DNA of 36,603 nucleotides from Prevotella sp. (lineage in GTDB: Bacteria > Bacteroidota > Bacteroidia > Bacteroidales > Bacteroidaceae): positions 1 through 36,603 of the forward strand of contig JALEJI010000040.1 of the NCBI GenBank assembly GCA_022769825.1, in the 5' to 3' direction. Position numbers and translations under genes: made by a program. Below, piece by piece: positions 17,033-23,617 of the stretch. The notes under the pieces were generated by a model. It saw nothing but the letters and a program-made list of their open reading frames with translations, made no database searches and was not told the origin of the DNA. The stretch's first letter is position 1. The number at the start of each line of letters is the position of its first letter.

Positions 17033-17632
17033 ATGCTTAGATATATCCTTTCACTTTTCTTTTTGCTCTTGGCTTTCTGCCAGGCCCACGCCCAAGAGAC
17101 GCGAGGCAAGAAGCTCGTGGTCATCGACATCGAGACAAAGGTGCCGATGCGGGGCGTCATCGTGAGCACGAAGCACGGCTATCGCGACACGACCAACTGG
17201 CGAGGCATATGCCATGTGCCAGCAGAGTTTGACACGCTGACCGTGTTTAAGCACAACTATATCCCGGAGCGACTGATAGCCAAGGAACTGAAAGACACCA
17301 CGGCCCTCATTCCGTCGGGTTCGGCCATAAGTGAGGTTACCGTTTGGGGAAAGAACAACATCAATAAGAATGTCAAGGAAGGAATGGGCAACCATCCGCT
17401 GCCTAATCCCTCAAATGCCGCCATAAGCTATAGCTTCGACTTCGCCAACCTCATAGACCGCCGTGGCAGGCGCGACCGCAAGCACTTGAAATCGGTGAGG
17501 CAGAAGTTCCAGGAAATGGATGTCACGGGCGACCCGATAGTGGACGCTTACAACAAGGCCATTGAGGAGAAACGACTGGAAGCGGAGAGACAAGGAAAGG
17601 GAAAGGAAAAAGACGAAAAGCAACAACCATGA
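17033..17632 (+). CDS. Secreted protein with carboxypeptidase-regulatory-like domain, unknown function
   Basis: A 199-residue protein with a signal peptide (MLRYILSLFFLLLAFCQAHA-QE). Next comes a beta-sandwich resembling the CarboxypepD_reg-like domain: KKLVVIDIETKVPMRGVIVS, DTTNWRGICHVP, FDTLTVFKHNY. After about residue 130 the chain becomes polar and charged (NLIDRRGRRDRKHLKSVRQ) and ends in a Lys/Glu-rich tail. Cys in FCQAHA is too early for a clear lipobox, so export to the periplasm is more likely than lipidation. I cannot assign a function. ATG 17033 is preferred over TTG 17027. Its TGA overlaps the mnmA ATG (ATGA), so the two are translationally coupled. Confidence 0.75.
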   Translation: MLRYILSLFFLLLAFCQAHAQETRGKKLVVIDIETKVPMRGVIVSTKHGYRDTTNWRGICHVPAEFDTLTVFKHNYIPERLIAKELKDTTALIPSGSAISEVTVWGKNNINKNVKEGMGNHPLPNPSNAAISYSFDFANLIDRRGRRDRKHLKSVRQKFQEMDVTGDPIVDAYNKAIEEKRLEAERQGKGKEKDEKQQP

Positions 17633-18711
17633 TTGATTACGACAAGATAAGCGACAAGCGCATCGCGGTGCTGCTAAGCGGAGGAGTGGACTCATCGGTG
17701 GTGGTCTATGAGTTTGCCTCGCGTGGCCTATACCCCGATTGCTTTTACATAAAGATAGGCCCTGAGGAAAAGGAAGAATGGGACTGCAGCTCGGAGGAAG
17801 ACCTGGAAATGGCCACGGCAGTGGCCGCGCGATACGGCTGCAAGCTGAAGGTCGTGGACTGCCACAAGGAGTATTGGTCGAAAGTGACCCGCTACACCAT
17901 GGAAAAGGTTAAGGCCGGACTTACGCCCAACCCCGACGTGATGTGCAACAGGCTGATAAAGTTTGGGGCGTTCGACGAGAAGATGGGGCGCGACTACGAC
18001 TTGATAGCCACTGGCCACTACGCGCAAACAGAGTGGATAGACGGCAAGAAATGGCTCACGACAAGTCCGGACCCCGTGAAAGACCAGACCGACTTTCTGG
18101 CGCAGATATACCAATGGCAACTGAAGAAAGCCATATTCCCCATTGGCCACTACGTGAAAAACGAGGTCAGGGAGATAGCGGAACGCGAACACCTCATCAA
18201 CGCCAAACGCAAGGACTCGCAAGGCATCTGCTTCCTCGGCAACATCAATTACGACGAATACATACGTCGCTATGTGGGCGAGAAGACGGGCGACGTGATA
18301 GAACTGGAGACCGGCAAGAAGATTGGCGAGCACAAGGGCCACTGGTTTCACACCATTGGCCAACGCAAGGGCCTCGGCCTTGGAGGCGGCCCCTGGTTCG
18401 TGGTGAAGAAAGACGCAGAGAGAAACATCCTATACGTCAGCCACGGCTATGACCCTCAGACGGCTTACAAGAGCGTGTTCACCATCCACGGTTTCGACTT
18501 CCTCACAGAGGGCGTGTCTTCGCTGCCAGAACGCGTCACGTTCAAGATACGCCATACGCCCGACTGCCATCCGGCAAGCGTGGAAGCCACGGCCGACGGG
18601 TTTGTCATTCACAGCGACGACCCAATACACGGAGTGGCACCCGGACAGTTCTGCGTGGTCTACGACTCCGACCACCACAAATGCTATGGCTCCGGCGAGA
18701 TAACATTATAA
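17629..18711 (+). CDS. mnmA: tRNA-specific 2-thiouridylase MnmA
   Basis: A 360-residue enzyme that thiolates U34 of tRNA-Lys, -Glu and -Gln using ATP and sulfur relayed to a catalytic Cys. The PP-loop LSGGVDSSVV is at residues 16-25. NPDVMCNRLIKFGAF carries the first catalytic Cys (about 106), GHYAQ is present, and KDSQGICFLG carries the second Cys (about 201). The C-terminal beta-barrel ends FCVVYDSDHHKCYGSGEI. The length equals E. coli MnmA (368). It overlaps the upstream secreted-protein gene by 4 bp. A link with lysS four genes upstream (tRNA-Lys) is suggestive but not evidence of co-regulation. Confidence 0.96.
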   Translation: MIDYDKISDKRIAVLLSGGVDSSVVVYEFASRGLYPDCFYIKIGPEEKEEWDCSSEEDLEMATAVAARYGCKLKVVDCHKEYWSKVTRYTMEKVKAGLTPNPDVMCNRLIKFGAFDEKMGRDYDLIATGHYAQTEWIDGKKWLTTSPDPVKDQTDFLAQIYQWQLKKAIFPIGHYVKNEVREIAEREHLINAKRKDSQGICFLGNINYDEYIRRYVGEKTGDVIELETGKKIGEHKGHWFHTIGQRKGLGLGGGPWFVVKKDAERNILYVSHGYDPQTAYKSVFTIHGFDFLTEGVSSLPERVTFKIRHTPDCHPASVEATADGFVIHSDDPIHGVAPGQFCVVYDSDHHKCYGSGEITL

Positions 18712-18764
18712 ACGGCAAAGCGGCCTTTAACAGCTCAACCCGAACAAAAGAAACAATAAAAAAC

Positions 18765-19673
18765 ATGGAAAAAGACCATACAGTCCTGCGCCTGGGCGAC
18801 TTCAACACGCTCACCGTCACTCGTCTCGCACAACGCGATAACCCACATTCCACAGGCGGCAAGGAGACCTTCGGCGTGTTTCTCGATGGAGGACGGGAAG
18901 GCGACATTCTCATGCCCAAGAAATACGTGCCCGAGAACACCAAGGTTGGCGATGAAGTGAGATGCTTCGTTTATCTCGACCAAGAAGAGCGGCTCATTGC
19001 GACCACCGAGACCCCGATAGCAAAGGTGGGCGACTTCGTGTGCCTCGACTGTACATGGGTAAACCAATACGGCGCCTTCCTGAACTGGGGATTGATGAAA
19101 GACCTTTTCTGCCCGTTCCGCGAGCAGAAGAAGAAAATGGAGATGGGTGAGTCTTACGTCGTCTATATCCATGTAGACGACGAGAGCTACCGCATAGTGG
19201 CTACGGCAAAGGTGGACAAGTATATAGAGCCAGCCAAGGCCGGACAGCTGAAGGAGAGGCAGAAGGTGAAACTGCTGGTATGGCAGAAGACCGACCTTGG
19301 ATTCAAGGTCATCGTCAACAACCGCTACCAAGGGCTCGTCTACCTCGACCAGATATTCCAACACGTACAGACCGGCGACCTCATCGACGGCTACGTGGAG
19401 AAGGTCCGCCCAGACGGAAAGCTCGACATCATGCTACAGCCCACTGGCAGACGGCAGACCCTTGACTTCGCCGACACGCTGCTTGAATGGATCAAGAGCC
19501 ACGAAGGCAAATGCCCGTTTGGCGACAAGAGCGCGCCCGATGACATAAAGCGCACGTTCCAAGTGAGCAAAAAGGTATTCAAGAAAGCCGTTGGCGACCT
19601 CTACAAGCGTCACCTCATCACCATCACAGACCAAGGGTTGCTGCTAAACGCCAAAGCGGGGCAGCCATCATAG
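18765..19673 (+). CDS. S1 RNA-binding domain protein, CvfB-like
   Basis: A 302-residue protein starting MEKDHTVLRLGDFNTLTVTR. It has the CvfB/YitL arrangement: several S1-type OB folds (EGDILMPKKYV; KVGDFVCLDCTWVNQYGAFL then NWGLMKDLF; GFKVIVNNRYQGLVYLDQI; GYVEKVRPDGKLDIML). A C-terminal winged-helix segment follows (RTFQVSKKVFKKAVGDLYKR). CvfB in Staphylococcus aureus binds RNA and affects virulence gene expression; the role here is unknown. I chose ATG 18765, since the longer reading overlaps mnmA and does not look like the family. The last 50 bp overlap the convergent NUDIX gene tail to tail. Confidence 0.9.
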   Translation: MEKDHTVLRLGDFNTLTVTRLAQRDNPHSTGGKETFGVFLDGGREGDILMPKKYVPENTKVGDEVRCFVYLDQEERLIATTETPIAKVGDFVCLDCTWVNQYGAFLNWGLMKDLFCPFREQKKKMEMGESYVVYIHVDDESYRIVATAKVDKYIEPAKAGQLKERQKVKLLVWQKTDLGFKVIVNNRYQGLVYLDQIFQHVQTGDLIDGYVEKVRPDGKLDIMLQPTGRRQTLDFADTLLEWIKSHEGKCPFGDKSAPDDIKRTFQVSKKVFKKAVGDLYKRHLITITDQGLLLNAKAGQPS

Positions 19674-20193
19674 ACTGTACGACCTCGCCACGCTCAAGGA
19701 TGCCACGCACCTCCTCGGCCGTAAGGAAATAGACGTCTATATCCTCAGTGGCGTCAAAATGTTGCTCGCCCTCGCGTTCCACCCCACGGGCAAGGAACGT
19801 GTGGGCGATGTTGTTATTTGTGCCCGGATTAGGACTAAGCTCCATGAACGGCTCCCACTCGCCGCCTCCAAAGCCAGTCTCCTCCATGAGCTCGCGCCGT
19901 GCCGCAGCAAGCGGTTCCTCGCCTTTCTCTATCACGCCGGCAGGTATCTCCCATGCCACGCAGTCCAAACCATGACGATATTGCCGCTCAAAGATATAAT
20001 GGCCGTCCTTTGTCGTGGCTATGACGTTGATCCAGTCGGGGTATTCGAGCGACCAATAGTCGTCCTTGACACGTCCGTCGGGCAACAACAGCTTGTCTTT
20101 TCTCACCTTCATCCACGGTTCCTTTACCACATACTCTGACAAGAGGGTCTTCCACTTCATCTCCTCGTCGGTGCGTTTCAGTTTTATAGACAT
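19624..20193 (-). CDS. NUDIX hydrolase (ADP-ribose pyrophosphatase-like)
   Basis: A 189-residue protein with a complete Nudix box: AGVIEKGEEPLAAARRELMEETGF matches GX5EX7REUXEEXGU, with the metal-binding Glu pair in REL-EET. The upstream region WSLEYPDWINVIATTKDG and FERQYRHG resembles ADP-sugar pyrophosphatases. The substrate is inferred only at subfamily level. It lies 32 bp after lrp on the same strand and is probably cotranscribed with it. Its last 50 bp overlap the CvfB-like gene on the other strand, and both protein ends look genuine (CvfB ...AKAGQPS, Nudix ...LAATLGL). Confidence 0.9.
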   Translation of the reverse strand: MSIKLKRTDEEMKWKTLLSEYVVKEPWMKVRKDKLLLPDGRVKDDYWSLEYPDWINVIATTKDGHYIFERQYRHGLDCVAWEIPAGVIEKGEEPLAAARRELMEETGFGGGEWEPFMELSPNPGTNNNIAHTFLARGVEREGEQHFDATEDIDVYFLTAEEVRGILERGEVVQSMMAAPLWRLAATLGL

Positions 20194-20225
20194 ATCATTT
20201 TATTGTTAATGGTTCAACGATATTG

Positions 20226-20702
20226 CTATTCCGCCACGGGAATGCATTGCGAATCCTTTATCTCGCCAATCACGATGATACTGTGAAGGCTTCCTATGCA
20301 ATCGATGTTGCCCAAGGTGTTGAGCATGAAGTCTTGATAAGCCTTCATGTCGCGCGCGTAGACCTTTATCAGAAAATCATAGTCGCCAGTGGTATTATAG
20401 CACTCCGTCACTTGGTCTATGGTCTGCACGATGTCCATGAATTGTTGTATCAAGTCGTGGGTATGCTGTTTCAAGCGTATATTGCAAAGCACAATGACAT
20501 GGTTACCAAGCTTGTGATGGTCAACCACGGCAGAATAGCGCTTGATGTAGCCTTCACGCTCCAAACGCTTCTGTCGCTCGAATGTGGGCGACGGTGACAA
20601 ATGCACCCTTGCCGCCAATTCCTTTATCGTAAGTCGCGAGTTTTGCTGTAGCAGCTTCAGCAACTTGATATCTATTTCATCGAGAGTTTCTTGTGTCGCC
20701 AT
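20226..20702 (-). CDS. Lrp/AsnC family transcriptional regulator
   Basis: A 158-residue regulator. The N-terminal helix-turn-helix covers about residues 9-60 (DEIDIKLLKLLQQNSRLTIK, then ELAARVHLSPSPTFERQKRL). The C-terminal RAM ligand-binding domain covers about 70-150 (VIVLCNIRL, YNTTGDYDFLIKVYARDM). E. coli Lrp is 164 residues; the H-LSPSPTFERQKRLEREGYI recognition segment is very close to Lrp. It is divergent from a MetE-like gene, and a near-ideal Lrp-type palindrome (20724-20738) sits 22 bp upstream of its own ATG, so autoregulation is likely. Amino-acid effectors cannot be told. Confidence 0.93.
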   Translation of the reverse strand: MATQETLDEIDIKLLKLLQQNSRLTIKELAARVHLSPSPTFERQKRLEREGYIKRYSAVVDHHKLGNHVIVLCNIRLKQHTHDLIQQFMDIVQTIDQVTECYNTTGDYDFLIKVYARDMKAYQDFMLNTLGNIDCIGSLHSIIVIGEIKDSQCIPVAE

Positions 20703-20723
20703 GTTCCATTCCTCAATGTTTTG

Positions 20724-20738
20724 CAGAATATTATTCTG
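20724..20738. promoter_or_regulatory. Putative Lrp operator
   Basis: CAGAATATTATTCTG is a perfect palindrome (CAGAAT-N3-ATTCTG) and satisfies the E. coli Lrp consensus YAGHAWATTWTDCTR at every position. A second half-site TTATTCTGCA lies at 20751-20760, overlapping the lrp -7 box. In lrp the operator falls just downstream of the predicted start of transcription, a roadblock position. Confidence 0.75.
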
Positions 20739-20758
20739 TGTATTACCATCTTATTCTG

Positions 20759-20766
20759 CAAATTTA
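20759..20766 (-). promoter_or_regulatory. -7 box TAAATTTG of lrp
   Basis: Perfect TAnnTTTG on the minus strand with a weak CTTG at the -33 side (spacer 18). It gives a leader of about 50 nt containing the Lrp palindrome. Confidence 0.6.
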
Positions 20767-20793
20767 GTGTATTTTCCCGAATAACAAGGAATA

Positions 20794-20825
20794 TTTGGCC
20801 ACAAAAATTCTTCCTATTACCTTTG
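20794..20825 (+). promoter_or_regulatory. Promoter of the MetE-like gene (TTTG-N20-TACCTTTG)
   Basis: TTTG (20794-20797), 20-bp spacer, TACCTTTG (20818-20825): full match to the Bacteroidetes promoter. RNA would start near 20832, leaving a ~150-nt leader that includes a GC-rich hairpin at 20890-20909. Confidence 0.85.
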
Positions 20826-20883
20826 CGCCTACAATAACGGCAAGACCGCTCCTGTTAAATTACACGGATGGCAATCAAACGAC

Positions 20884-20909
20884 TTGCAGGGGCGGCCTCG
20901 TGGCCGTCC
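20884..20909 (+). repeat. REP-like GGGGCGGCC hairpin (second copy)
   Basis: CTTGCAGGGGCGGCC-TCGT-GGCCGTCC folds as an 8-bp stem (one G-U) with a TCGT tetraloop. A diverged copy is at 11930-11964. It lies in the leader of the MetE-like gene, so it could influence its expression, but the repeat nature suggests a generic intergenic element. Confidence 0.6.
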
Positions 20910-20984
20910 GCAACACAGTTGGCAACACAAAATGTCGTCAGCAATCAGAACGTCAACAACAATAACAAACAAAATAAACGAAAA

Positions 20985-22091
20985 ATGAGCAAACAATTCA
21001 GGGCAGATGTAGTGGGAAGTTTTCTTCGTCCCGCAGAGTTAAAAGACGCAAGGGCAAAATTCGCCAATGGGCAGATTTCCGCCAAGGGCCTTCGCGACGT
21101 AGAGAATAGGCTTATCACCGACCTCATCGCCAAGCAGAAAACACACGGACTGCACTTTATCACCGACGGTGAGTTCAGGCGCAGCTATTGGCACCTCGAC
21201 TTCATGTGGGGATTCAACGGCGTGGAGCACATCGAGCTGGACCACGGCTATCAATTCCATGGCGAGGAGACAACGAAAGGCTCATTGAGGCTCACAGGCA
21301 AGATATCAGGCGAGAACCATCCATTCATCAACGACTTCAAGTTTGTGAAGCAATTTGAGGAAGACGGCATAGAAGCGAAACAAACTATTCCCGCCCCGGC
21401 GCAGTTTCTCGCAGAGCTGTTCCGTGGTAAGAACGGCAAGAACACCCGCAAGGTATATCCCAACACGGAAGAGCTGATAAAAGACATCGCCAAGGCATAC
21501 GCAACGTTCTTCAAGGAGATTTACGAGGCAGGATGCCGCACCTTGCAACTTGACGATTGCACTTGGGGCATGATCGTGGACGATGACTTCTGGAAGTCGA
21601 TGGCCGGTACGGGGTTCACGCTCGAGCACGAGGCATTGCAGTATCTAAAGGTTAACAACCTTGCCATTGAGGGCAAGCCAAAGGGACTGACAATCAACAC
21701 CCACGTGTGTCGCGGCAACTACCACTCATGCTACGCCTCCAAGGGCGCATACGATCCCGTGGCACCATATCTCTTCGCGAAGGAGAACGTGAGCACCTAC
21801 TACCTTGAATACGATGACGAGCGCTCCGGCAGTTTTGAGCCGCTGAAATATGTGTCTGACGACAAGAATGTGGTATTGGGACTTGTCACGACCAAGTCTC
21901 CCGTATTGGAGAATCTAGACGCTGTAATAGCACGAATCAAGAAAGCCGAGAAATACATTCCTCTCGACCGTCTCTACCTAAGCCCACAATGCGGATTCGC
22001 GTCATGCGAGATTGGCAACAAGCTCACCGAGAAAGAACAATGGGCCAAAGTGGATCTCGTAGTGAAAATAGCGAAAGAAGTGTGGGGGTAA
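20985..22091 (+). CDS. MetE C-terminal-domain-like cobalamin-independent methyltransferase (YxjG/YxjH-like)
   Basis: A 368-residue single-barrel relative of methionine synthase MetE. The Zn ligands expected for the thiol acceptor are present: H240 and C242 in NTHVCRGNYHS, Glu in YLEYDDERSG, and C336 in SPQCGFAS. The N-terminal FRADVVGSFLRP and HFITDGEFRRSYWHLDFM are typical of the YxjG/YxjH group. The full MetE N-terminal half is absent, as in that group. Likely role: methyl transfer to homocysteine or a related thiol; the methyl donor is uncertain. I chose ATG 20985 (MSKQFRADVVGSF) over an upstream ATG at 20868, because the first 39 residues of the longer reading are translated leader and repeat sequence. 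Divergent from lrp, so Lrp control is plausible. Confidence 0.9.
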   Translation: MSKQFRADVVGSFLRPAELKDARAKFANGQISAKGLRDVENRLITDLIAKQKTHGLHFITDGEFRRSYWHLDFMWGFNGVEHIELDHGYQFHGEETTKGSLRLTGKISGENHPFINDFKFVKQFEEDGIEAKQTIPAPAQFLAELFRGKNGKNTRKVYPNTEELIKDIAKAYATFFKEIYEAGCRTLQLDDCTWGMIVDDDFWKSMAGTGFTLEHEALQYLKVNNLAIEGKPKGLTINTHVCRGNYHSCYASKGAYDPVAPYLFAKENVSTYYLEYDDERSGSFEPLKYVSDDKNVVLGLVTTKSPVLENLDAVIARIKKAEKYIPLDRLYLSPQCGFASCEIGNKLTEKEQWAKVDLVVKIAKEVWG

Positions 22092-22097
22092 ATAATC

Positions 22098-22133
22098 AAA
22101 AAAGGGGTGTGCCGTTCCTGCACACCTTTTTTT
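22098..22133. terminator. Terminator between the MetE-like and Rpn genes
   Basis: A6, then GGTGTG/CACACC (9-nt loop, two extra G at the 5' base) and T7. It works on the plus strand for the MetE-like gene. The Rpn stop codon (minus) falls at its T-tract edge, so it may serve both. Confidence 0.8.
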
Positions 22134-23067
22134 ATATCTCATCCAAGGTTAATCCCGTTGCCTGCGCAATCTGCTCCGTGGTCAACCCCATCGCCTTCAA
22201 CTGTTTGGCAATCTCCTTGGCTCGTTCGGAACGACCCTTGGCAAGGCCTTTGGCAAGACCCATGTCCATACCTTTGGCAAGACCCTTGTCCATACCTTCC
22301 TCATAGCCTTCATCACGACTTGTATCAAAAAGGCTCTTCATGTGCCTTACTGATTCCATATGTCGATAATAAGCTTGCCTATCCTTATCGGAAAGAGCGT
22401 CTACACGCAAGCGTTCACGAGCTTCAGACAAGCCTGCAGCCTTGGCCTTTGCACTTATATTGCCCGTCTTTAGGAACTCTATCCATTCGTCAAGTGGCGT
22501 TGTTGCCACCTTGTCAAAGTCGTTTACTCTAAGTACATAATATTCAGGGAACAAATCGCTTGCCGCCTTTCGTTTCATCACGTCAAACTCCTTATTGCCA
22601 AAAAACTTCTCATTTTGCCTTACCGACAGTTTCAAGGTATCGTGAGGTTGGTGCAGACCTACAAACTCCGTCTTTCCGTGATAAACGTAGTCTTTGCCCT
22701 GACCAAGCTCAAAATAGACAATATTGATTGAATACACCTTGCGCACCTCTTCATAAGGCTTACCTAAACCAATATATTCTGTGATAGCCTTAGACACTCC
22801 ATATAGCATACGGTGAAAATAAGAAAGCTCGCGACTATTTTGCACTTCTATTATGCAAAGTTCGCCATCCTCGCTTTCTGCCAATATATCCACGCGATTA
22901 TATTTATCCTCCTCATCTTCTTGGTTGCCCTCGCTCTCCAAAAAGCGATGAATCTTAAAACGCTTACCCAGCAGTGAAGCCAAAAAGCCCTCTAAGACAA
23001 CGTAATTTGCCTTGTCACGGAGCAGACGTTTCATTGCCCAATCGAATCGTATGTAATTTTCCTGCAT
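22132..23067 (-). CDS. Rpn/PD-(D/E)XK nuclease-family 'transposase-like' protein
   Basis: A 311-residue member of the PDDEXK_2/Rpn family. It opens MQENYIRFDWAMKRLLRDKANYVVLEGFL. The nuclease core follows with RVDILAESEDGELCIIEVQ (Asp, then E-V-Q in place of ExK) and FHRMLYGVSKAI. Rpn proteins are DNA nucleases promoting recA-independent recombination; many Bacteroidota carry several copies. The C-terminal third is charged and has the repeat EGMDKGLAKG-MDMGLAKG-LAKG at about residues 252-272, then a small helix-turn-helix-like end (MGLTTEQIAQATGLTLDEI). Terminal inverted repeats or target duplications were not seen, so it is not an identifiable insertion sequence. Activity with Gln in place of Lys is known in the family as I recall. 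Confidence 0.85.
   Translation of the reverse strand: MQENYIRFDWAMKRLLRDKANYVVLEGFLASLLGKRFKIHRFLESEGNQEDEEDKYNRVDILAESEDGELCIIEVQNSRELSYFHRMLYGVSKAITEYIGLGKPYEEVRKVYSINIVYFELGQGKDYVYHGKTEFVGLHQPHDTLKLSVRQNEKFFGNKEFDVMKRKAASDLFPEYYVLRVNDFDKVATTPLDEWIEFLKTGNISAKAKAAGLSEARERLRVDALSDKDRQAYYRHMESVRHMKSLFDTSRDEGYEEGMDKGLAKGMDMGLAKGLAKGRSERAKEIAKQLKAMGLTTEQIAQATGLTLDEI
22227..22312 (-). repeat. Short in-frame repeats encoding GLAKG/GMDxG in the Rpn gene
   Basis: The words TTGGCAAG(G/A)CC and CATGTCCATACC/CCATACC recur along the plus strand here, encoding GLAKG and GMD units. They mark a variable linker common in this family. Confidence 0.65.
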
Positions 23068-23289
23068 AGTCGTTTTTCTGTCACATTACGTTTAAGGCCG
23101 TAAATCTACTACTTTTCCATGAGACCACCAAACAAACACCTTCTAAATATTCACGAATCATATCTTTATACCGTATATTTTACTCTTTCTTGTCAAATTT
23201 GAAGCTGCTTAATATGTCAAGACTTGTATTTTTGAGATAAAAGCGAAAAATTGTATTGCCTACATGACAATTGTTTGATGATTTTGTAT

Positions 23290-23297
23290 TACTTTTG
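23290..23297 (+). promoter_or_regulatory. -7 box TACTTTTG for the 23618 gene
   Basis: Perfect TAnnTTTG. No TTTG at the usual -33 distance. Transcription from here would leave a leader of about 310 nt. Confidence 0.5.
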
Positions 23298-23424
23298 CAA
23301 GCATAACAAATAGTCAGATATATATCTGACAAATATGGCGTTTACTATAGCGCTTTGTCTTTGACGCTTCGAAACTTCGCAACTTTCCATGCATTGTCAA
23401 GACACGGCAACGGTAGAAGCTTAC

Positions 23425-23605
23425 GGGATGTGATTTTGTCGCATCCCCTTTTGTGCTATGTTTCCTTCTTCGTAAGGAAACATGGCAAGGAGGGGGGGTG
23501 TAGGTATATGGCATCAGCGTGGGGCTCGAAGTTGCTCGTCCTACAATGCAGGGCAATGCGAAGGCCTCGAAGCGTGGGACAGCAACTGGCAGCACCCACG
23601 CTTTT
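23425..23605 (+). ncRNA. Structured 5' leader with terminal hairpin (candidate attenuator)
   Basis: Hairpin 1: GGGATGTGA/TCGCATCCC (23425-23447, loop TTTTG, then CTTTTG). Hairpin 2: ATGTTTCCTT/AAGGAAACAT (23458-23483, 10 bp, 6-nt loop). A long-range pair TGTAGG/CCTACA (23499-23545) encloses a GC-rich loop. Hairpin 3: GCGTGGG/CCCACGC (23572-23601, 16-nt loop) followed by TTTT at 23602-23605 and the start codon at 23618. A second GCGTGGG at 23517 could compete for the same CCCACGC. No known riboswitch class was recognised. Confidence 0.5.
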
Positions 23606-23617
23606 ATCATTATAGTC

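Larger units (their letters stand above)
23068..23617. other. 550-bp intergenic region: AT-rich half plus structured leader
   Basis: 23068-23290 is AT-rich with no ORF or repeat that I can support. From 23290 a -7 box and three strong hairpins follow toward the gene at 23618. ORFs crossing 23355-23615 on both strands have no family character and cut across the hairpins. Confidence 0.6.

Noticed and set aside
22132..23067. Complete insertion sequence around the Rpn-type gene
   Set aside because: No terminal inverted repeats or target-site duplication could be found; the family is not a classical transposase.
23355..23615. ORF of 86 codons in the 23618 leader, and a longer start of the downstream gene at 23519
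   Set aside because: Both cut through stable hairpins, and the N-terminal text is unlike phosphoethanolamine transferases. ATG 23618 gives a normal membrane start.
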